Part shown: in pieces, positions 41,941 to 50,333 of the stretch
How the letters are laid out: every line of letters starts with the position of its first letter
How positions within the stretch are numbered: the stretch's first letter is position 1
Source of the DNA: Roseibaca calidilacus
Lineage (GTDB): Bacteria > Pseudomonadota > Alphaproteobacteria > Rhodobacterales > Rhodobacteraceae
Assembly: GCF_001517585.1 (NCBI RefSeq)
Contig: NZ_FBYC01000004.1
Coordinates: 930,001 to 994,000 of the forward strand
Length of the DNA: 64,000 nucleotides
Direction: 5' to 3'
Translations under genes and position numbers: made by a program
The notes under the pieces: model-generated
The model's input: only the letters and a program-made list of their open reading frames with translations
What the model was told of the DNA's origin: nothing
The model's database searches: none

Positions 41941-44824
41941 TCATCTTTTGGGCCACCTGTATTCGCCGGTGAGAAGGATGTGCGCCCACCCGAGGGGTGA
42001 GATATGCGCCAGAAGGTTTGCTGAGCAGTCCAAACCATCACTGTGGCGACTATCGACAGCGTGACCGAGATGTTTGGTGTTCCAGTAAATGATGATGGCA
42101 GCGAGGAGGTTCAGCCCGGCCATTCGGAAGTGCTGGCCTTGGGCTGTTCGATCACGGATTTCACCTTGGCGCCCAATGCGCAGGGCGTTTTTCAGCGCAT
42201 GATGCGCTTCGCCCTTATTCAGGCCGATTTGGGCACGGCGTTGCATATCGGCATCCAGCAGCCAATCGATGATAAAGAGCGTCCGTTCGATCCGGCCGAT
42301 TTCGCGCAATGCGACCGCTAGTTCATGCTGTCGGGGATAGGATGCAAACTTCCGCAAGAGTTGGCTTGGGGCCATTGCGCCCGCCACCATCGTGGCCGCG
42401 CTGCGCAGTATATCTGGCCAGTTTGAGCTGATGACGGGTTCCCTGACCTTGCCGCCGATCAGGCCCTTCAGTTCTTTTGGGCAGGATGCCGGATCGAAGA
42501 GGTAAAGGCGCTTGGAAGGCAGATCCCGGATGCGGGGGATGAACTGAAAGCCCAGAAGGGCGGTGACGGCGAAGACGTGGTCGGTGAAGCCGCCCGTGTC
42601 GGCATACTGTTCGCGTATTTTCTGGCCTGCGTCTGTCATCAACAGGCCGTCCAGGATGTAAGGGGGCCTCGTTCACCGTGGCCGGGATGGTCTGGGTGGC
42701 GAAGGGGCCGAACTGGTCGGAGACATGGGTGTAGGCTTTCAAACCGGGTTCATGGCCGTATTTGGCGTTGATCAGGTTCATCGCTTCGCCCTGGCGCGTG
42801 GTGGGGAAGAATTGCCCATCACTGGACGCGCTGGTGCCACCGCCCCAAAACCGGGCCATTGGCAAGGCGGATTGGCCTTCGATCACTATTGCCAAGGCGC
42901 GCGCCATCGCCTCGCTTTCGACATGCCACCGCGACAAGCGCGACAGTTGGAAATAGTCGTGGGTGTTTGTGGCCCCGGCCATTTTGCTGAGGCCAAGGTT
43001 AAGTCCTTCAGCCAGAAGCACGTTCAACATGCCGACCCTGTCTTTGCATGGGACGCCCGTGCGCAGATGGGTGAAGGCCTCGGTAAAGCCGATCGCGTCA
43101 TCCACTTCGAGCAGCAGGTCGGTGATCCTGATCTCTGGCAGGCGTTTGTAAAGATCGAGCACCATGGCATCGGCCTCTTCAGGGACAGCGGCAGTCAAGC
43201 GGTCGATCTTGAGCACGCCGTCTTCGATGGAGCCTCCCGGAATGGCACCGGCCCTGGCGGCGCGGGCCAGTAGCTGCAAGCTGTCAGCCAAACGAGATTT
43301 ACGATCTGCCAGCCAGATTTCCGGTTCGAATGGCATGGCCAGTTTTGGCGTGGCCCTGGCGACTTCGGCGGGAACCAGCGCGTCTTTGAGATCGCCATAC
43401 CGGCGGGAATGTGCGAGCCAGATGTCGCCGGCACGGAACGCGTCGCGCAGGTGGCACAGGACCGCCACCTCCCAAAGCCGGTTCCCATCGTCGTGATTCA
43501 AGTGTCGATGCCATTTCGAAGCCCGGCGCAGAAAGGTCAGTGGCCGGGTAGTCGTCGTTTCCGTACCCGCGATGATGCTGGCAGCTGCCAACAACGGTTC
43601 GGCCACCGGGGCTGCCTGAATATCGAGCGCCCGGAGCATGCGCGGCGCGTAGCGTCGGAAACGATGATACCCATGAACAACATGTGCCAGTGGATCAGCC
43701 GCCAATGTGTCGGTCAGTTGGGCGGCGGTGGAAACAAGCCCCCTCAGCGATGCCCAGCCTCCGGCGTTTTGGACGGCCTCCATCAGGGAGGCCTGATCTT
43801 CATGTGCTTCCAGCAGAGCTGATCCAAAATTTGAGAAGCCCTGCAAGGTGTCTTTCAAAGCAGCCTTGGCGTCATCTGCCCGAGCATCGCATGCACGCTT
43901 TGCTTCCCGCCACGTCTTTCCGACAATACGATCGTGGGTCTCAACCACTGCGTCTGCTATGGCGCTGCGCCATTCCAAAGCGCAGACCGCGAGGATGGCA
44001 AGGCGACGATCACCTGAAATATCCCGCAGATCACCGGCGAAATACCGTTCCCCTTGCCGTCGGAGGCGCGCGATACGGTGGGCTGGCACACCGACAAGAA
44101 TAGATCTTTCCACGGGTATGCTCTGCAAGAATTCCAGCCGGTCAAGTAGGCGGTTCATGTCGGCTGAGTTCTGACCCACCTCAAACTGGCGGAGCCAGAC
44201 GAAGCGGGTGACGGAGCTGTCTGCGGTTTCCGTCAGCAGGGCATCAAGTCGGCTGCGTGTCTTATCATCCAGCCGGTCAGCAATTCGCGCATCGATCCGT
44301 CGCTCGGCAGCAACAAGTGCGTCCGCGCAAAGCCGTTCGATAACCGTGATCCCAGGTAGGATGGTCTGGGTCGCCCGGCATTGCTCTACGAACCGCCGCG
44401 CCAAATCCTCGTTCGACCGGGCGGTTTCGGCTTCGTTCTCAATCCAGACCTTCAGGTCGCGCGACCCTCGGCCAGTGAACATCTTGTAGTCATAAAGATC
44501 CCGCAGGGCAGCCAGGTGTTCGTGGCGCGTTTCTTCCCGGCTTGCATATCCCGCCAGATCGTCCGCTTTCAGCCCAAGTTGCGCCGCCAGAAAACGCGTG
44601 ACTTCCAGTGGAATGACCTCACCCGGAGTTAGCAAGCGACCGGGGTAGCGCAACGCACAAAGCTGGAGAGCAAAGCCGAAACGATTGTGTGGGCGGCGAC
44701 GGGCGCGGATGATTTCCAAGTCGTCGTCCGCCAAAGTGTAATGACGCAGCATCACGGTTCGATCAGTCGGAAGGTCAAAAAGTGCTGAGCGCTGCCGCTC
44801 GGTCAGGACGGTACGATGCGCCAT
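41941..44824 (-). pseudogene. tnpA: Tn3-family transposase, right copy, one frameshift
   Basis: Same transposase as at 22449. The first frame runs from the ATG at 44824 to a G5 run (minus-strand C5) at 42662-42666, where it leaves the family sequence. The second frame, from before 42642, carries YILDGLLMTDAGQKIREQYA and continues to the intact C-terminus HISPLGWAHILLTGEYRWPK. With one base removed, the product is about 960 residues, normal for Tn3. The CCC-T context allows +1 slippage in principle, so the frame may be restored during translation; otherwise it is a pseudogene. Confidence 0.85.
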
Positions 44825-44944
44825 GTATCTTTTGCTTTCTTATAATGGTTTGTTTATTGATGATTAAGATACTGAATAAGGAATTGTTTTGATGGCTGAA
44901 AGCATGCTTCTTTTCAGAACACCTCAAACGAACGTTTGTGAAAC
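44825..44944. promoter_or_regulatory. Divergent control region and putative res site, right copy
   Basis: Inverted counterpart of 22329-22448, with the same CAAACG-CGTTTG palindrome near 44927-44940 and divergent promoters for tnpA and tnpR. Confidence 0.6.
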
Positions 44945-45556
44945 ATGCTGATCGGCTATGCCCGCGTCTCAAAAGCCGACGGTAGCCAGTCCCTAGACCT
45001 GCAGCGGGATGCCTTGATCACAGCGAGCGTGGAAGAAGAACAGATTTACTCAGATCTGGCGTCGGGCAAGAAGGATGACCGATCCGGTCTGGAGGACTGC
45101 CTCAAGGCATTGCGTGAGGGGGATGTGCTGGTCGTGTGGAAGCTCGACCGCTTGGGGCGCAGCCTCCACCACCTTGTTAAAACCGTCAGCATGCTGTCCG
45201 AGCGTGGCGTCGGCCTCAAGGTTCTAACCGGGCAAGGGGCGCAGATTGACACAACAACTGCGGCAGGACGGCTTTCATTCGGCATCTTTGCCGCTCTCGC
45301 CGAATTTGAAAGCGAGTTGATACGCGAACGCACAATGGCCGGGTTACAAGCCGCCCGCGCCCGCGGCCGGAAAGGTGGAAGGAAATTTGCTCTGACAAAA
45401 GCGCAGGTGCGAATGGCGCAGGCCGCTATGGCCAGCCGCGACACATCGGTTTCAGAACTTTGTAAGGAATTGGGGGTCAAACCGGTCACACTCTACCGAT
45501 ATGTCGACCCGAACGGCAATCTGCGCGATTACGGGAAACGGGTTCTCACCGCTTAG
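44945..45556 (+). CDS. tnpR: Serine resolvase of the right Tn3 copy
   Basis: Identical in length (203 residues) and sequence to the left-copy resolvase at 21717-22328, with the catalytic Ser in YARVS and the C-terminal helix-turn-helix. It is transcribed outward toward fliG. If it acts on the two inverted res sites of the composite, it could invert the cargo. Confidence 0.95.
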   Translation: MLIGYARVSKADGSQSLDLQRDALITASVEEEQIYSDLASGKKDDRSGLEDCLKALREGDVLVVWKLDRLGRSLHHLVKTVSMLSERGVGLKVLTGQGAQIDTTTAAGRLSFGIFAALAEFESELIRERTMAGLQAARARGRKGGRKFALTKAQVRMAQAAMASRDTSVSELCKELGVKPVTLYRYVDPNGNLRDYGKRVLTA

Positions 45557-45589
45557 CGTAGGATTCTGCACTCTCCGGCATCAGACCCC
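45552..45589 (-). repeat. 38-bp terminal inverted repeat, right copy outer end
   Basis: Reverse complement of 41894-41931. The base after it starts TATCC, the outer target duplication. Confidence 0.95.
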
Positions 45590-45594
45590 TATCC
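45590..45594. repeat. Right 5-bp target duplication of the composite element
   Basis: TATCC, identical and in direct orientation to 21679-21683 at the far end of the element. Confidence 0.85.
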
Positions 45595-45624
45595 TATGCA
45601 CCCGGTCGCCGCGCGTAGGGTGGT

Positions 45625-46719
45625 TCACCCCTGCTGCGGTGGGGGCAGAAGGTCCAGGTCACCGGCATCAGCCATGGCGCGGATCGCGGCGGCAACCCGG
45701 CTTTGGGCGGCGTCAAGCGCTTCGGCAGAGGGTTTGGGCAGGGCACTCGCATCCTCGCGCATTGTCTCTGCAAGGCGCTTGCTGATGTTATCCAACAGAA
45801 AATCCATCGTGGGGCGGCTGCCGACGTCATTTGCAGACAGGATCAGGCGCAGATCGTCCTCTGACAGGCTGCGCAGCACCGACGCCACGTCGCGCGCGCC
45901 CACCCGCTGCGGAATATCCTGAAAGGTAAAGATTGACCGGCGCACCCCGCTTGCAAAGTCGCGGTTGGCCTGTTCCATTTCCGATAAAAGCTGGTCCCGC
46001 AGCGCGGAAGGAGAGGAATTCAGAATATTCCCGATCCGCTGCGCCGAAGGGCTGCTGAAGGCCCGAGCGGGGATGTCGCGCAACTGGTCCGCCAGCGATT
46101 GCCCGATCCGCGCCACCGCACCCGGAGAGATGCTGTCCGTGCGCGCCACCGCAAGGGCAAGGGTTTGGGCGGTGTGACGGGGCAGGGCGGCAAGCAGGCG
46201 CGCGGCTTTTTCAGTGCTGAGTTTGGACAAAACAACAGCGCCCACCACCGTGCTTTCGTTTTGCAAAATTGCGCACAGAGCGGGCAGTTCCGCCAATTCG
46301 ACCACCGACCATGGGTCATCCCCCCCGCCGCCGCGCGCAACGGCGCGCAGCCTTGTGCTGACCTTGCTGTCAAGTTTGCCATCCAGCAGCGTCAGCGCGT
46401 CTTCTATACTTTCTGGAAATGACATGCCGACCTGTTCCAGCATCTCGACGAATTCTTCGACCACCGCGCACATGGTGGGCCGATCGATCAACCGCAGAGA
46501 GGCGAGGGCCTGTGTCATCGCAGCTTGGTCTTGTTCCGGCAGGCGCGATAGCGGCAGATCCACCCCTTCGGCCAACAGAACGCGCATGACAATGGCCGCT
46601 TTCTGTGCCCCGCTGAGATGGTCAGTGCGCGCGCGTGGGGCAGGGGGCGCAGCCCTTCCCGCCGCCTGCCTTTGTGGGGCGAGATTAGCCGAGGGAACGG
46701 CAATACTTGATCCGGACAT
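45625..46719 (-). CDS. fliG: FliG-like flagellar motor switch protein
   Basis: A 364-residue FliG homologue. LSGAQKAAIVMRVLLAEGVDLPLS near residue 38 is the N-terminal FliF-binding part. The middle and C-terminal domains are visible as LSTEKAARLLAALPR and RRSIFTFQDIPQRVGARDV, then FLLDNISKRLAETMRED and AAIRAMADAGDLDLL. It forms the rotor switch ring that receives torque from MotA. Here it is alone, not in a flagellar operon. Its 3' end faces the composite transposon, only 31 bp from the target duplication. Confidence 0.85.
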   Translation of the reverse strand: MSGSSIAVPSANLAPQRQAAGRAAPPAPRARTDHLSGAQKAAIVMRVLLAEGVDLPLSRLPEQDQAAMTQALASLRLIDRPTMCAVVEEFVEMLEQVGMSFPESIEDALTLLDGKLDSKVSTRLRAVARGGGGDDPWSVVELAELPALCAILQNESTVVGAVVLSKLSTEKAARLLAALPRHTAQTLALAVARTDSISPGAVARIGQSLADQLRDIPARAFSSPSAQRIGNILNSSPSALRDQLLSEMEQANRDFASGVRRSIFTFQDIPQRVGARDVASVLRSLSEDDLRLILSANDVGSRPTMDFLLDNISKRLAETMREDASALPKPSAEALDAAQSRVAAAIRAMADAGDLDLLPPPQQG

Positions 46720-46785
46720 AAGCAGCCTGCTGAAATGACACTTGCTTCACATTCGCCGGAACAGTTGAATTTTCCGTTGATGCCG

Positions 46786-46814
46786 CAAAAAAACGCCCCT
46801 GTGAGAGGGGCGTT
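46786..46814 (-). terminator. Rho-independent terminator
   Basis: On the minus strand, AACGCCCCT-CTCAC-AGGGGCGTT is followed by a T-run (46786-46793), just after the small secreted-protein gene. Clear intrinsic terminator. Confidence 0.85.
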
Positions 46815-46818
46815 CAAA

Positions 46819-46983
46819 TCAGCTTGTGGTCGGTGTGATGCAACTTCCGCTGTCGCTGTCATAAACCTGACCTTCGGCGCAGGCATTGGCCGTCACGTCC
46901 TTGTGCCAGCCGCAACCGCCGGCAAGTGCCATCCCGGGAAGCGCGCCGAGAATGAATGCTGCGAGAGTCATTTTCAGTTTCAT
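46819..46983 (-). CDS. Small secreted Cys-containing protein
   Basis: A 54-residue protein: signal peptide MKLKMTLAAFILGALPGMALA followed by a short mature part GGCGWHKDVTANACAEGQVY and SDSGSCITPTTS, here shown in parts. Three Cys in the mature part could form a disulfide with one left free. The start and stop are clear and an intrinsic terminator follows at once, which supports a real gene. The family is unknown to me, though similar short adhesin-like secreted proteins occur beside purB in related genomes. Confidence 0.7.
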   Translation of the reverse strand: MKLKMTLAAFILGALPGMALAGGCGWHKDVTANACAEGQVYDSDSGSCITPTTS

Positions 46984-47052
46984 GCGTCACCTTTCATCTT
47001 GGGTATTTGAAAGGGTAGCACGAATATTGCGTTTTCAATACATGTTTTGAAA

Positions 47053-48357
47053 TTACGCGTCAAAGACCCTGCTGAATATCGTCTCGACATGTTTGGTGTG
47101 GTAATCGAGGTCAAATTTTGCGCGGATCGCCTCTTCGGTAAGCGCGGCGCGCACATCTGCATCGGCCAACAATTCATCAAGAAAATCGGCGCCGTGTTCC
47201 CAGACCTTCATCGCGTTGCGCTGCACGAGGGTATAGGCGGTCTCGCGGCTGACACCGGCTTGGGTCAGCGCCAGAAGCACGCGCTGGCTGTGGATCAGAC
47301 CGCGGAACTTGTTCATGTTGGCGATCATGTTGTCGGGATAGACCACCAGCTTGTCGATCACACCTGTTAAGCGGGCCAGCGCGAAATCCAGCGTCACGGT
47401 CGCGTCCGGGCCGATCATGCGTTCGACCGAAGAATGCGAGATGTCGCGCTCATGCCAAAGCGCGACGTTTTCCATGGCCGGGATGACTGCCATGCGCACC
47501 AGCCGTGCAAGACCGGTCAGGTTTTCCGTAAGCACCGGGTTGCGTTTGTGCGGCATGGCCGACGAACCCTTTTGGCCCTTGCTGAAAAATTCCTCGGCCT
47601 CCAGCACTTCGGTGCGCTGCATATGGCGAATTTCTATGGCGATATTCTCAATGCTGCTGGCAATCACGCCCAGCGTGGCAAAGAACATGGCGTGCCGGTC
47701 GCGGGGGATGACCTGCGTGCTGATCGGTTCCGGGGCCAGGCCCATCTGTGCGCAGACATGCGCTTCCACCGCCGGGTCGATATTGGCAAATGTGCCGACA
47801 GCGCCCGAAATCGCGCCCGTGGCCACTTCGGCGCGCGCGGCTTCCAGACGGTCGCGGTTGCGCTTCATCTCGGCGTAGAACCGCGCCAGCGTCAGGCCCA
47901 TGGTGGTCGGCTCGGCATGAATGCCGTGGCTGCGGCCCATGCGGATGGTGAACTTATGCTCCATCGCGCGGCGCTTCAAAGCGTCCAGCAAGCCGTCCAT
48001 ATCGGCCAGCAGCAGATCGGCGGCGCGCACAAGCTGCACGTTGAAGGTGGTGTCCAGCACATCTGAACTGGTCATGCCCTGATGCACGAAGCGCGCTTCG
48101 TCATTGCCAATGATCTCTGCCAGATGGGTCAGAAAGGCGATCACGTCATGCTTGGTGACGGCCTCGATCTCGTCAATGCGGGCGACGTCAAATTCTACAT
48201 CCTTTGCTTTCCAGACCGCTGCGGCGCTTTCTGCCGGGATCACACCCAGTTTTGCTTGCGCATCGCAGGCATGGGCCTCAATCTCGTACCAGATGCGGAA
48301 TTTCGTTTCCGGGGACCAGATGGACACCATTTCAGGGCGGGAATAACGCGGGATCAT
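47053..48357 (-). CDS. purB: Adenylosuccinate lyase
   Basis: A 434-residue fumarase/aspartase-superfamily enzyme. It splits SAICAR and adenylosuccinate, both releasing fumarate, in purine synthesis. The start at 48357 (MIPRYSRPEMVSIWSPETKF) is the family N-terminus. Conserved parts are QGMTSSDVLDTTFNVQL (active-site TSSD), MGRSHGIHAEPTTMGL with a catalytic His, and the signature GSSAMPHKRNPVLTE near residue 265. Transcription is away from the glycosyltransferase gene. No odd features. Confidence 0.96.
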   Translation of the reverse strand: MIPRYSRPEMVSIWSPETKFRIWYEIEAHACDAQAKLGVIPAESAAAVWKAKDVEFDVARIDEIEAVTKHDVIAFLTHLAEIIGNDEARFVHQGMTSSDVLDTTFNVQLVRAADLLLADMDGLLDALKRRAMEHKFTIRMGRSHGIHAEPTTMGLTLARFYAEMKRNRDRLEAARAEVATGAISGAVGTFANIDPAVEAHVCAQMGLAPEPISTQVIPRDRHAMFFATLGVIASSIENIAIEIRHMQRTEVLEAEEFFSKGQKGSSAMPHKRNPVLTENLTGLARLVRMAVIPAMENVALWHERDISHSSVERMIGPDATVTLDFALARLTGVIDKLVVYPDNMIANMNKFRGLIHSQRVLLALTQAGVSRETAYTLVQRNAMKVWEHGADFLDELLADADVRAALTEEAIRAKFDLDYHTKHVETIFSRVFDA

Positions 48358-48568
48358 GCAGGCAGACCTTTTCATGCAAAGCGGTTGGCTGTCTGATAGC
48401 GGCTTGCGAAAGGTGCTGCAAGGCACGGCACCTTAGTTAACATAATACAGATTATGGGGCAAATTGATTTGTCGCCTTGCCCCGCGTGGTTTGTTACTTT
48501 TTCTTAGCTGATAATCGAAGGAAAATACCATTTCACCCACGGCATCCAGACAGGTCTGGCGCGACGCA

Positions 48569-49465
48569 ATGTCAGCTTGCGTCGATATCTGCATCCCGTT
48601 CTTCAAGGATGACCCGGTGCTGCTGATCGAACAGATTGCGCGCCAGACTGATGCGGATCGCTACAGGCTGCTGGTCTGTGATGACGGATCGGGTTTGCCC
48701 GACCTGTCGCAGCGCGTGGCCCAAGCGTTGCAAGCCCATCCCGGCCCTGCCGTGTTCTTTACCCTTGCTGCCAATTGCGGACGCGCGCATGCGCGCAACG
48801 TCATGTTGCAGGACATCCGTTCTGACTGGGTGCTGATGCTTGACGCCGATATGGCGCTGGACCGTCCCGATTTCATAGAAGTTTACCGCAGTGCGGCGCG
48901 GCGCATGGGGCACGCCTGTTGCGTGGTCGGCGGGTTCCGGATTGACCCGTCCGATGTTACGCCCGCAACCCGGCTGCACGCGGCGCAATCTGCCAAATCG
49001 GAATGCAAACCCGCAAGCCAGCGGGCGCGCGACCCCGGCCGGTTTGTCTACAGTTCTTCGGTCTTTGTGCATCGCTCTATCATAGAGCGGCATATTTTTG
49101 ATCCGCAATTTCAGGCATGGGGATGGGAAGATGTGGAATGGGGCTGGCGGATCGTGCAAGACAGCCCTGTCTACCACATAGACAACCCGGCGCGGCATCT
49201 GGGGCTGGACCCGGACAGGGTTTTGGTTGCGAAATACGCCGAATCTGTTGATAATTTTCGTAGAATCCGGCGCTTATACCCCGAGAAAACCCGACATATG
49301 CCCATTGCGCGCGCATCCTACATGTTGTCATTTTTGCCGTTCCAGACCCGGCTTGGCCGCGTGCTTAAGTGGGTCGCGTTGCTTGGCGCATTGCCCGCTG
49401 GCTTGCGGGTCTATGCGCTAAAGCTCTATCGTGCGTCGCTATATGCAAGGGTGTATCATGACTGA
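48569..49465 (+). CDS. Glycosyltransferase family 2 protein
   Basis: A 298-residue GT-A fold glycosyltransferase. DICIPFFKDDPVLLIEQIAR at the N-terminus binds nucleotide sugar, DDGSG is at residues about 36-40, and the metal-binding LMLDADMALDRP near residue 92. A galactosyltransferase-like C-terminal part WGWEDVEWGWRIV contains the acidic acceptor-site motif. It likely builds an exopolysaccharide or lipopolysaccharide part. Its stop overlaps the deacetylase gene by 8 bp. Confidence 0.88.
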   Translation: MSACVDICIPFFKDDPVLLIEQIARQTDADRYRLLVCDDGSGLPDLSQRVAQALQAHPGPAVFFTLAANCGRAHARNVMLQDIRSDWVLMLDADMALDRPDFIEVYRSAARRMGHACCVVGGFRIDPSDVTPATRLHAAQSAKSECKPASQRARDPGRFVYSSSVFVHRSIIERHIFDPQFQAWGWEDVEWGWRIVQDSPVYHIDNPARHLGLDPDRVLVAKYAESVDNFRRIRRLYPEKTRHMPIARASYMLSFLPFQTRLGRVLKWVALLGALPAGLRVYALKLYRASLYARVYHD

Positions 49466-50225
49466 AAGCGATCACGACCAGCGGCGAAGCTTGTCGCGCC
49501 GGGTTGCGCGGCGATTGACCGGCATGGTGCGCGTGGCGCCCTTGCTGCGGTCAGATACTCGGTTTCGACTGTCTTTCGCTTTCGACGATTGCCCCGATAG
49601 CGCCTGCACCCGCGGGGTCCAGATTCTGGAACAAAGGGGCTTGCACGCGACGTTTTTCATCGCGACGGGCTTGCTGGGGCAAAATGGTGTGTCCGGCCCG
49701 ATCACAACACCAAGCAGGCTTCGCGAATTGGCCGCGCGCGGGCATGAGATTGCGCTGCACACCCATGCGCATGATGACCTGACGCATCTTTCAGTGACGC
49801 AAGCTGTTGAGGATGTGACGCGGAATATCAAGGAATTGGAAGACATTCTTGGCGCGCCCCCTAGCCCGCATTTCGCGTATCCCTTTGGCGAAACAACGCT
49901 GTCGCTGAAACGTGCGCTCATCCCGTATATCACCACGGCGCGCGGCGTGCGCAGCGGTGTGAACAAGGCATTTGCAGATCGGATGCAGCTTTTTGCCTGC
50001 GATTTGGGCAGCCACCGGCCCGATTATGTGACAGCCGCGCGCCGGATGATGAAACATGCCGCGAATTCGGGCGGTTGGCTTGTAATGTTCACGCATGATG
50101 TTGCGCCCGACCCAAGCCCTTATGGCGTGACACCAGATATTCTGGAATGCCTGTTGGATGATGCCGCAGCCCTTGGGGCAGAGTTGCGCCCTGTGCGCGA
50201 TGTCTGGGCAAGCCTATCTGCCTGA
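49458..50225 (+). CDS. Polysaccharide deacetylase family protein (NodB homology)
   Basis: A 255-residue carbohydrate esterase family 4 protein from ATG 49458. LSFAFDDCPDSACTRGVQIL contains the first Asp-Asp metal-binding motif. HEIALHTHAHDDLTHLS has the H-x3-H pair, and AYPFGETTLSLK the third motif. It removes N-acetyl groups from a sugar polymer using a metal ion. It is co-translated with the preceding glycosyltransferase, which suggests joint modification of one glycan. Confidence 0.88.
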   Translation: MTESDHDQRRSLSRRVARRLTGMVRVAPLLRSDTRFRLSFAFDDCPDSACTRGVQILEQRGLHATFFIATGLLGQNGVSGPITTPSRLRELAARGHEIALHTHAHDDLTHLSVTQAVEDVTRNIKELEDILGAPPSPHFAYPFGETTLSLKRALIPYITTARGVRSGVNKAFADRMQLFACDLGSHRPDYVTAARRMMKHAANSGGWLVMFTHDVAPDPSPYGVTPDILECLLDDAAALGAELRPVRDVWASLSA

Positions 50226-50241
50226 ATATTATATTCAAAAC

Positions 50242-50269
50242 TTGCAATATATATTTGGGGTCATATATA
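50242..50269 (+). promoter_or_regulatory. Candidate promoter of the SulP gene
   Basis: TTGCAA at 50242 and TATATA at 50264, with a 16-bp spacer, sit in an unusually A/T-rich gap and 65 bp before the SulP start codon. This fits a sigma-70-type promoter. Confidence 0.5.
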
Positions 50270-50333
50270 AGGGTGTGAATTGCAGCGCGGCCCCGTTTAC
50301 CGGTGCGCGCTGATTGAACCCAAGGGCCCCAAT

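Larger units (their letters stand above)
21684..45589. mobile_element. Composite Tn3-family transposon, 23.9 kb
   Basis: Two near-identical 3.7-kb Tn3-family units in inverted orientation bound 16.5 kb of cargo. The outer 5-bp flanks are identical (TATCC) while the inner flanks differ (TGACA at 25379, TTAAA at 41889), as expected if the whole block transposed as one unit. It lies between two convergent chromosomal genes, the OmpA-domain protein and fliG, and interrupts neither. The cargo has many pseudogenes and further insertion sequences. Confidence 0.8.
41894..45589 (-). mobile_element. Tn3-family transposon, right copy
   Basis: A 3696-bp unit in opposite orientation to 21684-25378, with the same terminal repeats, resolvase and transposase. 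It differs from the left copy by one extra C (its transposase end is intact). It shares the C5 frameshift. The recent duplication of one element in two places flanking the cargo is the basis of the composite transposon. Confidence 0.92.

Noticed and set aside
21684-45589. Two independent Tn3 insertions later joined by inversion of the segment between
   Set aside because: Would need the outer flanks to agree by chance (TATCC on both sides). The composite explanation needs no coincidence.
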